Source: Proteles cristata cristata
Lineage: Eukaryota > Chordata > Mammalia > Carnivora > Hyaenidae
DNA: 64,000 bases
Direction: 5' to 3'
NCBI GenBank assembly: GCA_017311185.1
Contig: JAESUZ010005462.1
Span: 4,526,001-4,590,000 of the forward strand
Under the pieces are notes generated by a model. It saw only the letters and a list, made by a program, of their open reading frames with translations, was not told the DNA's origin and did no database searches. The position numbers were made by a program, and so were the translations under genes. Positions 35,850-47,728 of this stretch are shown here, one piece after another. How positions within the stretch are numbered: the stretch's first letter is position 1; every line of letters starts with the position of its first letter.

Positions 35850-36085
35850 TTTTTCTTTTCAAAAGACAAAACCAAGTATGTCACTGCTGTGCTCAAAAGC
35901 TTCACTGATTCTTTTCTTGCTCTAAAGATTAAAGACCAGATTCTGGTATGGTACCCAAGGTTCTCCCAACACTGGCTCCAAACCACACATGTTCCACAGC
36001 TGATTCTCTGAAAAGGTAAGGGTATGCTCCTCCTTCCCTTTCCTTTGCTGTTCCATTTGCCCACAATGTCTTTTTCTTTTCTTCC
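35850..36085 (+). repeat. L2 fragment
   Basis: AAGTATGTCACTGCTGTGCTCAAAAGC, GGTTCTCCCAACACTGGCTCC and GCTGTTCCATTTGCCCACAATG follow the order of an L2 ORF2 3' part. Overlapping antisense ORFs here are shadows. Confidence 0.65.
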
Positions 36086-36094
36086 CAGATATGA

Positions 36095-36640
36095 TATAAT
36101 AGCTTTCTATGCTTCCATGAAAAATTACCACAAATGTAGCAGCTTATCACAACATAAATTATCTTATAGTTCAGTAGGCATGAAGTCTGATAAAATATCA
36201 GGCTAAAATCATGGGCATTTGACAGGGCTAGATAGATTCCTTCTGGAGATTCAAGGAGAGTCCATTCTTTCTTCCTTCAAACTTTTAGAAACCTCACATT
36301 TCTTGGCTTATGACCCCTTTCCTCCATCTTCAAAAACAACAGCACTACATCTCTCTGATCATTTTTCAAGTCATTACTTCTCACTCTGATTCTCTTCTTA
36401 ACCCTGTTTTCCATTTTGAGGACACTTGTGATTACACTGAGCCTACTTAGATAATTCAAGATAATCTCTCTAACTTAAAGTCAGATAATTAGCAATTTTA
36501 GTTCCATTTTTAACTTTAAATCCCCTTCGCGATGTAAGGTAACATATTCCCAGGTCCCAGGTATTAGAATGTGGAATTTTTTTCATGGAGCTTGAGGAGG
36601 AGGAGACATTATTTTGCTACAACATATAGCAAAAGCACTT
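36095..36640. repeat. Ancient interspersed repeat, family not named
   Basis: AAATTACCACAAATGTAGCAGCTTA, TTTCTTGGCTTATGACCCCTTTCCTCC, TTGTGATTACACTGAGCCTAC and GATGTAAGGTAACATATTCCCAGG occur in the order of a common old mammalian repeat of the kind seen at 30.17 kb. Confidence 0.45.
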
Positions 36641-37239
36641 TACCTGTGATGCTCATGTGTCCCTGTAATGTTTAGTTTTTGCTTATCATACTCCTCAAAA
36701 CAGACTGACTTACATGATTATTTGCTTCCAAATGTATTCTCCACTTCATTACTTGCTCCTTAAGGGCAGGGCAGGAACCACACTCTAAACACATCTATGT
36801 TTTCTGAAATGAGGTCCACACATTGGCACAAAGGTTTTCGATATTGGTGTTTTCCCTAACTGTTGCAAATTCTGCCTTCTCTATAATTGTCTTGGAGAAC
36901 TGCAAAGTCAGTTAGTTTTATAGAGCCAAAGCAAGTACAACAGATTGTCACAAAGCCATTATTAAAGAGATTAGGTGAAAAACAAATTATCAACACAGGT
37001 CAAAGAACGTTTCCAATAAATTCCACCATTTTATAAGATCTCTGGAAAATTAAACTAGTGGCTAACAATTTCAGACTGACTTTACCAAATCAGCTTAACT
37101 TTAGCAACAGAACCATAATAATAGAATATTTTTGCAATTTTTCTACCAGTCTATTTAAAAATTATAAATATGTGTTAAAATATAAAAACAAATTCTGGGC
37201 TTTTGAATTCTGGTCTGCCATGTAAGTTGCTTAAAAGTC
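36641..37239. other. Unassigned stretch, faint L2-like piece
   Basis: CTTGCTCCTTAAGGGCAGGGCAGG near 36750 is L2-like. Otherwise nothing recognised. Confidence 0.4.
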
Positions 37240-38466
37240 ATCATTCTATTCTAACAACAAGTAGAAAGCTGAACAACTGAAAAATCAGCTCTTATGCCTA
37301 TCAAAGAAGGAAGGTCACAAGACAAACTGATACTCCCAAAATGAAAGAGACAGACAAGCAAGTACAGAGAATCACAACTTGTTGGAGCAGAAACCCATGA
37401 GGTGATTCTCCACAGGAACCAGGAATGGGGGAGGAAAACCTGAACTAAAATTAACAAATTGCTGGAGGCTCATTGTGGACAACCCAGAAAGTTAAAAACT
37501 GCAGGGAGACCCAATAATGGGGTATTCACATTTTTGTGTTTCACCACCTAGAGCTTGACCAGATCATCACAGTGAATACCAAAAAGAAATCCTCTTGTGC
37601 ATGCAGCAGAGGAAGGAGAGAAGTGACCATTTTGAATTACCCTGGATCTGTTTTCCCTATTCTTATGTTTGTCCTCAAGAGAAAGTGGTTAATCAAAGCC
37701 TAAACTATTTGGGTTTCTTTAGAGCCAAACCAACCTGATGATAGAACATTCCTTTCTTCTCACATCTAATAGCACACATTCAAGGTCTATTCATAGCAGT
37801 TTTCTTTTTAACCTGGTACATCGTGACTACCTATCAAGAAAAGATTAAAAGGCATACCAAAATTTAGAAAGTACATTTTGAAGAGATGGAGCAAGCATCA
37901 GAATCAGACGTGACAAGGATGTTGTACTTATCCACTGGGAATTTAAAAGAACTCTGATGAATATGCTAGGACCTCTAATGTAAAAAGTAAACAGTATTTA
38001 ATAACAGATGGATAATGTAAGTAGAGAGTTAAAATTCCTAAGAAAAAACAAAAAAGAAATGCCAAGACTAAAAGCACTTAGAGGAGTGAAGAATGTTTCA
38101 ATGGGTCCATTAATAAAATGAGCATGGCTGTGGAAAAGAATCTCTGAACCTGAAGATATGAAAATAGAAACTTATAAAACTGAATAACAAAAAGAAAATA
38201 AGAATGAAGAAACATGGAACAGAATAGCCAAGAACTGTGGAATAACTGCAAAAGGTATAACATATGCACAAAAGGAGTATCAGAACAAAAAGAGAGAGAA
38301 AAGAAGAGAAGAAATATTTAAAACAATAATGACAAAAAATGTCCCCAACCAAGCATCAGACTCAAAACCACAGACCCAGGAAACTCAGAGAAGATTCATC
38401 AGAAAAAAATACAAAACAAAAACAAAAACACTACACCTGTGCATATTATATTAAAACTGCAAGGGA

Positions 38467-38655
38467 GGGGTGCCTGGGTGGCTCAGTCAGTTAAGCGTCC
38501 ATCTTCGGCTCAGGTCATGATCTGCATCAGGCTCTGTGCTGACAGCTCAGAACCTGGAACCTGCTTCAGATCCTGTGTCTCTCTCTGCCCCTACCCCACT
38601 TGCACTTTGTCTCTCTCTGGAAAATAAATAAATATTTAAAATATTTTTTAAAGAA
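38467..38655 (+). mobile_element. CAN-SINE, first of a tandem pair
   Basis: GGTGCCTGGGTGGCTCAGTCAG head, with an internal loss of part of the B-box region (GATCTGCATCAGGCTC). AACTGCAAG lies on both sides. Confidence 0.88.
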
Positions 38656-38671
38656 TAAAATAACTGCAAGA

Positions 38672-38838
38672 GAGCCTGGGTGGTACAGACAGCTCTTGAT
38701 TTTGGCTCAGGTCATGATCCCAGGGTCATGGGATAGAGCCAAACATAGGGCTCCATGCTGAAGATTTTCTCAGCATGCTTAAGATTCTCTCTCACTCTGC
38801 CTCTCCCCGTACTTGTGCGGTCTCTCTCTCTCTAAGAA
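38672..38838 (+). mobile_element. CAN-SINE, second of a tandem pair
   Basis: Diverged head (AGCCTGGGTGGTACAGACAG) missing a block, then the standard body. AACTGCA recurs after it (AAAAACTGCAG), giving three copies of the site around two SINEs. Confidence 0.85.
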
Positions 38839-38904
38839 AACAAAAAACTGCAGAAAATAAAAGATAATGAAAAAATATTGAAAAAAGACAGAGGAAAATA
38901 TCTT

Positions 38905-39093
38905 GTTTTAAGTTTATTTAGAGTGAAAGATAGAGAGAGGGAGGGGTTGAGGTGTGGTTAGAGAATCCCAAGCAGACTCCATACTGTCAGCACAGAGCCC
39001 AGTGGGGGCCTGATCACAAAAATTGTGAGATCATGACCTGAGCTGAAATTAAGAGTCTGATGCTTAACCAACTGAGCCACCCAGGCACTCAGT
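38905..39093 (-). mobile_element. CAN-SINE, antisense
   Basis: Flanked by AGAGGAAAATATCTT / AGAGGAAAGATATCTT (38890-38904, 39094-39109). Confidence 0.9.
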
Positions 39094-40775
39094 AGAGGAA
39101 AGATATCTTACTTACAAAAGAACAAAAATAAGAATAACATTCACCTGCCTAGAAACCATGCAAGAAAGAAAAGAGTGGAATAAAACATTTAAAGTATTGA
39201 AAGGAAAAAAAAACCCACCTACCTAGAATTCTGTACTCTATGAAATTATCCCTCAAAAGTGAAGGAAAAGGTGTTATCACCAAAATGGCAACATGAGATT
39301 GAGACAGCCAGCCCCCATCCCATCACAAAAATCAATAGTTAACTATCTACAAGGAAAAACAGCTCTAGAGGATACATGGAGTCCACTTAAAAAAACTTCA
39401 GCAACACAGTAGAAAAACAATAGCAAAACAAACAAACAAACAAACAAAAAAAAACCCAAAATAACTACACAAAAAAAAGGGTAGAGAACCAGCTTCATTT
39501 TGCCTGCACTCACCCCCAAACCTCAGGCTGGCCTTGCTCAGCACCAACAGGGAACTCCCAGCTAGAAAGAGTTCTCACTGGAAAAGAAAATAGAGTAGGG
39601 TGCCAGTTTCTCCAGCCTTTTGGATAACAACATAAAGGACCCGCTGTGGCTTTACCCCACCCAGAGACTGTCAATGCTGAAATGTATACATGTAGTAGGA
39701 AGAACTGAACTTCCAAATGATCTTTCCTAAGGCTGACTCCAGCAAGTTTCACCACTGAAGAAACCAATGGACAGCACAGCTGTGGCACACCTGCTGGAAA
39801 TTTATCTGACTTTTGTATTTGTGTATGGCAGATGTCTGAGTCTCTCCTGGTTTCTCCTCTCATACCCTGCCCTGCCAGAGCCAGAACCTATACCGGCACC
39901 CACACCTGTCAAATGAGGCTGCACTAGTGCAAGAAGCTAGCCTAGATCCCTACAGCTATCTCACAACAGTATGCACAATCATGGGGGCTAGCCCCTCCAA
40001 CTGTGCACGTCCAGGGAACCTAAAACCTATCATAGATTTCCAATGCCATGTGTTCATGGGAAGACAGTGTAGCCACAGGAGTGTATACTCAGAGACAAAG
40101 ATCCTACAGTTGCTTGTAGATCTGGATCAGGCCCTGTCTGTTGTCACTGGTTAGCACCTTGGGGTTCACCTGCAGCTACTCTATCGGTTGTGTAACTGTA
40201 TGTCCCTGACTTGCCTCCCAACACTGACCTAAACTGCTATTTGCCTGTGGTGAGACCTAGCAGCCACAACAGAGCATGCTAATAGCCAAGGTCCCATAAG
40301 CTACATTCTCTGTGCCCAGGCCTTGCTGTCTGCTCTAGCTGCCACTATTACATATGTGTCTGCAACTGGCCTCTACCACGACACAGAAACCCACAGCTCT
40401 CACAGCCAAGTATACACACCATTTGCTCTACCACTGCCTGTTCTCGTTCCTAACCAGTAGACTTGGATGCACCTCTGAGGATGCCAATAGCCCTAGAAGC
40501 CACTGAAAACACTCACAACGCTAGCTAAGGACTAAGGGTTGTCATGCTGTAGACCCCAGTGGCTTGAGCCAAAGATACAACATCCCCTCCTAAACCTGGA
40601 GCCACAACACACCCTTACACTTAGCACTCTGTACAACTAAACCTGGAGTCACAGCATGCTCCAGTGTGCCTCCATCTACAGGTGAGGCCCTTCCATTCTA
40701 AAATTAGCCCATAAAGTATGGAAGAGGCAACTGCTTCTTCAAATATGTAGACACCTACACAAGGTTACAAGGATC

Positions 40776-41960
40776 ATGAAGAATCAAGCAAATGTGATAC
40801 CACCAACGGAACACAATAAACTTCTAGTAAGTGATCCCAAAGAAAAGGATATCCAGGACTTACTTGACATAGAATTCAAAATAATTGCCATAAAGATTCT
40901 CAGAGAGTTACAAGAAAACACAGATAAACAGTGCAATGAAATCAAGAAATCAATACAAAAATAAAATAATATCTTCAACAGAGAGATAGAAAATGTAAAA
41001 AAAAAAAAGAAAAAAGAAAAAGAAACCAAAGGAAAAATTTGGAGCTTAAGAATACAATAATTGAACTGAAGGATTCGATAGAGAGATTCAACTGCAGCCT
41101 TGACCAAGTAGAAAAGAATCAGTGCACTAAAAGAAAGAGCAATTGAAATTATCCAATCAGGGGAACAAAAAGATAAAAAAGAGTGAAAAAAATAAAGTTT
41201 TTGGGACTCATGAAATACCTTTAAGAGAATCAATGTATGCATCATTGGACTCTCAAAAGAAAGAGATGTGGAAACAGTGGTAGAAATCTTGTTGTTTTTT
41301 TTTTTTTTTAATTTTTAATGTTTTTTTATTTCTAGGAGAGAGAGTAAGAGACAGCGTGAGCAGGGGAGGGTCAGAAAGAGACGGAGTCACAGACTCTGAA
41401 ACAGACTCCAGGCTCTGAGCTAGCTGACAGCAGAGAGCCCGACGCGGAGCTGGAACCCACAAACGGCGGCGAGATCATGACATAAGCGAAAGTCAGATGC
41501 TTAACCGACTAAGCCACCCAGGCGCCCCAAAATCTTGTTTAAAGAAATAAAGGCTGAGAGCTTCCCAAACCTAGGAGATATTTGGACATTCAAGGTCATG
41601 AATTTAATAGGTCACCTCAAAATTAAATCCAAAACAATTTTCTCCAAAATATATTATAATAAAACTGTCTAAAATCAAAGGAAAAAATAGAGTGAGAATA
41701 GCAAGAGGAAAAAAATAGCAAGAGAAAAAAATTCTCTCATACAAGAGAGACTTCAAAGGGTTTTCAGCAGATTTCTCAGCAAGAATCTTGCAGGCTCAGA
41801 GACAATGGGAGGATGTATTCAAAGTGCTAAAAGAAATAAAAAATTTCCAACAAAGAATACTGTAACCAATAAAGTCATCCTTCAGAAAAGAACGTCAGAT
41901 AAAGACTTTCACAAAAAATGAGGAAATGCATTACCACTAGATCTATCTTATAACAAATGC
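40776..41960 (+). pseudogene. L1 ORF1 relic of the old L1
   Basis: The ATG at 40776 opens a 62-codon frame with an acidic, coiled-coil-like N-terminal part (KEKDIQDLLDIEFKIIAIKI). After stops, an A-rich run and a SINE (41294-41529), the RNA-binding and C-terminal regions are readable at 41530-41960 (FQRVFSADFSARILQAQRQWEDV-like in mixed frames). Clearly non-functional. Confidence 0.7.
41294..41529 (-). mobile_element. CAN-SINE, young subfamily, antisense
   Basis: Flanked by AAATCTTGTT (41284-41293, 41530-41539). GACATAAGCGAAAGTC and ATTTCTAGGAG mark the young subfamily. Confidence 0.92.
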
Positions 41961-41989
41961 TGAAATATTTCTTAAAGCTGAAACAAGAG

Positions 41990-42120
41990 GCACCTGGGTG
42001 GTTCAGTCAGTGCTGACAGCATTGAGCCAGCTTGTGATTCTCTCTCTCCTCTCTCTGCCTCTCCCCTGCTCATGTTTTCTCTCTCTCTCCCAAAATAAGT
42101 AAATAAACTTTTTTTTTTAA
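41990..42120 (+). mobile_element. CAN-SINE with internal deletion
   Basis: The head CACCTGGGTGGTTCAGTCAG is joined directly to GTGCTGACAGC; about 75 bp including the B box is missing. Imperfect flanks AGCTGAAACAAGAG / AGCCGAAACAAAAG. Confidence 0.85.
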
Positions 42121-42639
42121 AACAGCCGAAACAAAAGGATATTAGTAACATGAAAACACATGACATCACACAACACACTGGTAAAAGTAAAGATATAGTC
42201 GGATTCAAAACACTCTAATACTGCCTTATGTGGAGTGTTAACTTCTTAACTCTAGCAAAAAGGTTAAAAGTGAAAAGTATTAACAGAAACTAAAGCCACA
42301 ATACTCTGTTAGTAAACAGTATAAAAAGTTTTAAATTGTTACCTTAAAAAACATGTGGCAAGGAGGTAAAAGGGTACAGTTTTGGTATACAAAGATAAGT
42401 TCTTGTTAGCCTAAAACAGACTGATTTCTCCATAAGGTGTTTCAAGGAAGCCTCAAGGTAATCATAAAAACTGATAGTAGGTACTAACCAGATAAAGATA
42501 AGACAATCAAAATATACCACTACAGAAAATCATCAAAAAAGGATGAAAGAATTCAAAACGGAAGACAACAAGAGAGGATGAAAGGAACAAAGGAACTACA
42601 ATACAGTCAGAAAATTATTAACAAGATGGCAGTACTAAA

Positions 42640-45050
42640 TCCTTACCCCAGTAATTACTTTAAATGTAAATGGGTTAAACTCTGAAGTCAAAGTGTATAG
42701 AATACCTGACCTGATTTTTAATTAATTAATTAATTTGGCTGAACTGATTATTTTTAAAAATGAGACCCAAATATATGCTGCCTATAAGGTCATACATTGA
42801 AGTGGTAGATGGAAAAAGATATTCCATGCAAACAGAAACAAAAAGAGAGCAAGGATAGCCATATATGTATATTAGATAAATATTCTCTAAGTAAAACACT
42901 GTGATAAGAGACTAAGGCCATTATAAATTGATAAAGGAATCAATTCATCAAGAAAATATAAAATTATAAGTATATCTTCACACATCAGAGCACCTAAATA
43001 TCTTAGGCAAACACAAACAGAACTGAAGGTAGTAATAGGCAATACAATAATAGTGGGGGACTTAAATATTCCACTTTCAACAACATTTGGACAATTGAGA
43101 TGGAAAATCAGAAAGGAAGCATTGGACTTCAAATACATTTTAGACCAAATGAAACTAAGAAACATATGCAGAACATTCCATCTGATAATAATCGAATATA
43201 AAATTTTCTCAAATCCACATGAAATATTTTCTAGTATAAAGTATATGTTATGACAAAACAAGTCTCGAGAAATTTTTAAAAATTGAATTAAACCAAGTGT
43301 ATTTTCCAACCACAATGGTATGAAAGTAGAAATCAATAACAGAAGGAAGCCTGGAAAATTTATAAACACGTGGGAACTATACAACACATTCCTGAACAAC
43401 ATAGGAATCAATAATAAAATCAAAGGTAAATCAAAATATATCTTGAAACAAATAAAAATGAAAGCACAACGTACCAAAATTTATGAGATTCAGCAAAAAC
43501 AGTATTATGAGGGAAGTTTATAACAATAAATGCTTACATTAAGCAAACAGAAAGAGTTCAAAGAACCCAATTTTATACCCCAGTTAACAAGAAAAATAAT
43601 AACAAACAAGCTACCAAGTGAACAGAAGAAAGGGAAAAAAGAAGAACAGAGTAGAAATAATTGAAATAGAGAACAAAAAAATTGAAAAGATAGACAAAAC
43701 TAAGAGCTAGGTTTTTCTTTCTTTTTTCTTTTTTTAGTATTTTTTTATTTATTTCTAGGAGAGAGAGAGAAACAGCATGAGCAGGGAAGGGTCAGAGAGA
43801 GAGGGAGATACAGACTCTGGAATAGGCTCCAGGCTCTGAGCTGGCAGTCAGCACAGAGCCCGACGCAGGGCTTGAACCCACGAACCGCGAGATCATGACC
43901 TAAGCAAAAGTAGGACGCTTAACCGACTAAGCCACCCAGGCGCCCCAGAGCTAGGTTTTTCTAAAGATAAATAAACTTTAGATAAATTTACAGAAACAGA
44001 GAAAGAGGACTCAAATAAATTAGAAATTAAAAAGCATACATTACCATTGATACTACAGATATTCAGAGGATCATGAGAATACTATCAACAATTATACACC
44101 CAAAAATGGACAATCTATAATAAATGGGTAAATTCCTAGAAACATACAACATATCAATCTGAAACATTAAGAAATAGAATATCCGAACAGACTAATAAAA
44201 AGTAAGAACACTGAATCAGTGATCAAAACCTCCCAATAAAGAAAACTTCAGGAACAGATGGCTTCACAGGTGAATTCTACCAGATAAAGAAAAATTAGCA
44301 CCTGAACATAGTGACAGTTTTATTCTTCCAAACAAAAACCTTGTGCAGAGTAAAGGAAATAATCAACAAAACTAAAAAACTACCTACTGAACAGGAGAAG
44401 ATATTTGCAATGACTTACCCAACAATGGGTTAGTCTCCAAGACATACAAAGAATTTATACAGCTCAATATCCAAAAACAAATAATTCAATTTAAAAGTAG
44501 GCAAAAAACATGAGAAGACATTTTTCAAAAGAAGACATTTCAATGGTCAACAGACAAATGAAAAGGTGGTTAACATCCCTCATCATCAGGGAAATACAAA
44601 TCAAAACTACAGTGAGATATCACCCACACATGTTACAGCTAAAATAAAAAACACAAGAAACAACAAGCTTTGATGAGGATATAGAGAAATAGGAACCATC
44701 ATGCACTGTTTATGGGAGTGCAAACTGGTGCAACCCCTGTAGACAAAAGTATAGAGGATACTCAGAAATTTAAAACTAGAACTACCCTATAATGCAGTAA
44801 TTACAGTACTGGGTATTTATTCCCCAAAAATGCTAATTCAAAGGGATATATGCACCCTTATGTTTATTATGGCATTATTTACAATAACCAAATTATGGAA
44901 GCAACCGAAGATGAATGAATAAGATGCAGTATATATAGATAATGGAATATTATTCATCTATAAGAAATAATGAAATCTTGCATTTGCAATGACATGGATG
45001 GAGCTAGAGAGTATAATACTAATTGAAATAAGTCAGTCAGAGAAAGATAA
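42640..45050 (+). pseudogene. L1 ORF2 relic with RT core deleted
   Basis: It begins with TLNVNGLNS-like sequence. The endonuclease piece 43053-43253 contains GDLN at the GDFN position. The RT N-terminal linker follows, with a SINE at 43719-43946. At about 44310, after TDGFTGEFYQ, the sequence jumps to the VKEIINKTKKL C-terminal region, removing the palm with its FADD motif. The C-terminal domain is readable to about 45050 with stops. An antisense 196-codon ORF (43477-42887) is a shadow. Confidence 0.75.
43719..43946 (-). mobile_element. CAN-SINE, young subfamily, antisense
   Basis: Perfect 16-bp duplication AGAGCTAGGTTTTTCT (43703-43718, 43947-43962). It carries ATTTCTAGGAG, GAGCTGGCAGTCAG and GACCTAAGC. 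Confidence 0.95.
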
Positions 45051-45107
45051 ATACCATATAATTGCACTCACATGTGGAATTTAAGAAACAAAACAAACAA
45101 GCAAAGT

Positions 45108-45121
45108 GGGGGGGGGGGGGG
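45108..45121 (+). repeat. G14 homopolymer in L1 3' UTR
   Basis: Fourteen consecutive G at the position of the L1 3' UTR G-rich tract. Confidence 0.9.
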
Positions 45122-45369
45122 AAGGAGAAAGACAAACCAAAAAAACCAGACTCTTAACTGTAAGAACAAACTGATGATTAGCAGGGAGAAGGTGAGTAGG
45201 GGAAGGATAAAATAGGTGGTGAGGATTAGAGATTACACTTATCGTGAGCACTGAGCAATGTATAGAACTCTTTGATCAGTATATTGTACACCTGAAACTG
45301 ATATTACACTGTATGTTAACTATACTGGAATTAAAATAAAACTTATTAAAAATGAAAATAGTGATAGTT

Positions 45370-45611
45370 ATGGGGCACCTGGGTGGCTTAGTCGGTTGAG
45401 CGTCCGACTTTCACTTAGGTCATGATCTCGCGGTTGGTGGGTTCGAGCCCCGCGTCGGGCTCTGTGCTGACTGCCAGCTCAGAGCCTGGAGCCTGTTTCA
45501 GAGTCTGTGACTCCCTCTCTCTCTGACCCTCCCCTGCTCACGCTGTCTCTCTCTCTCTCTCTCCTAGAAATAAATAAAAAAAACATTAAAAAAATTAAAA
45601 AATAAAAAAAA
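45370..45611 (+). mobile_element. CAN-SINE, young subfamily
   Basis: Full-length, flanked by GAAAATAGTGATAGTT (45354-45369, 45612-45627). Near-consensus head, intact A- and B-box-like regions and CTCCTAGAAATAAAT. Confidence 0.94.
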
Positions 45612-45617
45612 GAAAAT

Positions 45618-46112
45618 AGTGATAGTTTTACTTCTTCCTTTTCAATTTGGATGCCTTTTATTTCTTTTTCTTGCCTAATTGCACTAAGACTTCCAATTCT
45701 ATGTTGAATAAAAGTAGCAATTATGCGCATCTTTGTCCCTGATCTTAGAGAAAAGATTTTCAGTTTCTTACCTTCGAGGATTAGTTGTGGAATTGTCATA
45801 TATAGCGTCTATTATATTGAGGTACACTCACTCTCCACCCGCCTTGTTGAAAGTTTTTATAATAAATTGATGTTGAATTTTATCAAATGCTTTTATTGCA
45901 TCTGTTGAGATGATCATATAATTTTTATCCTTAATTTTGTTGAGATTGCGTATCACACTGACTGATTTGCTAGTGTTGAGCCATCCATTCATCCCTGAAA
46001 TATCATGGGTATGATCCTTCTAATATATTGTTCAATTCAGTTTGCTAATATTTTGTTGGAGATTTTTGCATGTTAATCAGGGATATTGCCCCGCAATTTT
46101 CTTTTCTTGCTG
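45618..46112 (-). mobile_element. L1 RT-domain fragment, antisense
   Basis: The complement strand reads L1 ORF2 from the KRENYRPISL-equivalent to KEEVKL, including AFDKIQH. It contains stops. It forms an inverted pair with 46208-46685. Confidence 0.8.
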
Positions 46113-46685
46113 CCAATTCTCTTCAAACATTTCCAAATAATCAAACAGGAGGGAACAGACCAAACTCATTTATAAAGCCCAAATCTTTCTGGCTAAATCC
46201 AGATAAGGACACTACAAGAAAAGAAAATTACAGGCTAATATCCCTGATGAATACAGATGCAAAAAATCTCAACAAAATACTATCAAACCAAATTCCACAG
46301 AACATTAAAAGTATTATACACCACATTCAAGTGAGATTTATCTCAAGGATTCAAGAATGTTTCAACATATGCAAATCAATAAATGTGGTGCATGACATTA
46401 ATAGAATGAAATACAAAAATTATCTCAGAAGATGTAGAAAAAGCATTTGACAAATCCAGTATTGATTCATGATAAAAACTCTCAACATACTTTGTATAGA
46501 GGAAATATACCTCAACATATTAAAGGCCATATACGAAATATCCAGAGCTAACACCACACCCAATGGTGTAATGATAAAAGCCTTTCCTCTAACATCAACA
46601 AGACACGGGTTCACACTCTCATCATTCTTTTTCAACATACTGTAATGCCTAGCCAGAGTAATTAGGCAAGAAAAAGAAATAAAAG
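46113..46685 (+). mobile_element. L1 RT-domain fragment, sense
   Basis: Sense L1 ORF2 from the LFKHFQI-like region through RKENYRLISLMNTDAKNLNKIL to RQEKEIKA, with frameshifts. The frame 46070-46450 is open for 126 codons. It stops abruptly where the 46686 L1 begins. Confidence 0.8.
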
Positions 46686-46693
46686 CCGGCCGG

Positions 46694-46704
46694 CAAGATG
46701 GCGG
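46694..46704 (+). promoter_or_regulatory. YY1-type site of host L1
   Basis: CAAGATGGCGG at the L1 5' end. Confidence 0.55.
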
Positions 46705-46749
46705 AGAAGTAGGGAGCTCGATGCATTTTGCTTGCAACCATCTCTCAAA

Positions 46750-46758
46750 CAGGTAAGG
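46750..46758 (+). promoter_or_regulatory. Consensus splice donor in L1 5' UTR
   Basis: CAG|GTAAGG, cut point 46752/46753, 55 nt from the A of the YY1-site ATG. It corresponds exactly to the junction in the L1 at 3715/3716. In the L1 at 50286 the same site reads CAGAAAAGA, so the donor is absent there. Confidence 0.6.
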
Positions 46759-47728
46759 CCTGAAGTCATATAACATTGAGCCACAGGAGTTTGGGAAGAG
46801 AAAGAGAATACACTGGGAAGGAAACCTCATACGTGCCTGAGTGCGAACTGGGGAAGATAAAAGCGGGACGGGACCAGAGATACAGTGTGATACTGCCATG
46901 ATTAATCCTAGAGAATTCTTTCTATTCAGATATAATCTCCTTTTTTTTTCATTTGTATCCCTCCACTCTGCTGGTTGGGGCACTCTGGTCACTGGTTGCC
47001 TTAAACATTCGCATTTAATCCATTCTCTAGATGTATACTCTGCAACTCCACTGCTATCTTTTTCTCTCTCTGGAGTAATCAGACTATGTAGTTGCTCTGA
47101 GTGCCTCTTAGTTTCTCTGCCTGGTCATTTCATTTCCAATTTCGCTTCCTCCCCACCCTGTCATTTCTCTCTTTGCATATGCTCTTCCATCAACACTGCA
47201 TACACCTGGGTCTTTATTTGTAGCTGGGAATTCTGGTTTTATGTCTTTAGACTTTCCTTTCTCTTTTGGGTTTTTTTCTTTTCTTTTATTCTTTTTTCAA
47301 TTTTTTATTAATTTTAATTTTTATTATTTGTCTTCCCTCCTTCCTCTTTTTTTCCTTTTTCGTATTGTTTTGTTTTTTGTCCCTTCCTTTTCTTCTGTTT
47401 CTTTTTCCCTTTCAGTTTGTGTGTTTATTGGATTTGTCTTTGCATTTATGTAACATTGTTCTCTATGTAGTTGTCTGTTTTCTTTTTCCCGGGCTACATC
47501 AAGAAACAAGCCAAAGTACACACGGTGGAGAGTCCCAAATACCACTACAAGTAGGGAAACAAAATAACCAAACTCTGAACAAGAGAAACCAAGAGACACC
47601 ATTCAAAGAACACTTCCTGAATGGACAGGCCCTGGACAGTCAAAGAGCCCTCATTAATACAGCAGAACCCACAGGAGCAGAATACACAACAAGCTTTTAA
47701 AATTAACAAGAGATAGAAAGCCAACCAA

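Larger units (their letters stand above)
37240..39270 (+). mobile_element. Ancient L1M, 5' region and ORF1 remains
   Basis: The stretch 38040-38420 and 39110-39270 resembles old L1 ORF1 (CACAGACCCAGGAAACTCAGAG, then CACCTACCTAGAATTCTGTAC and ATTATCCCTCAAAAGTGAAGG of the C-terminal end). 37240-38040 probably is its 5' region. Three SINEs interrupt it. Another L1 begins at 39271 exactly within the ORF1 C-terminal end. No open frame. Confidence 0.6.
39271..45352 (+). mobile_element. Old L1 with 5' UTR, ORF1, ORF2 and 3' end
   Basis: Begins near CACCAAAATGGCAACATGAG, a degraded version of the L1 5' start. It has about 1.5 kb of 5' UTR, ORF1 from 40776, an inter-ORF region of several hundred bp with a SINE in it, ORF2 from about 42640, and a 3' end (TGTACACCTGAAACTGATATTACAC) at about 45350. 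A large part of the RT domain is deleted near 44310. Three SINEs sit inside. Confidence 0.75.

Noticed and set aside
42887..43477. 196-codon antisense ORF
   Set aside because: It lies opposite recognisable L1 ORF2 endonuclease sequence and is a shadow.
46841..47311. 156-codon ORF with hydrophobic tail, possible membrane protein
   Set aside because: It lies in the host L1 5' UTR; the hydrophobic stretch is the T-rich tract.
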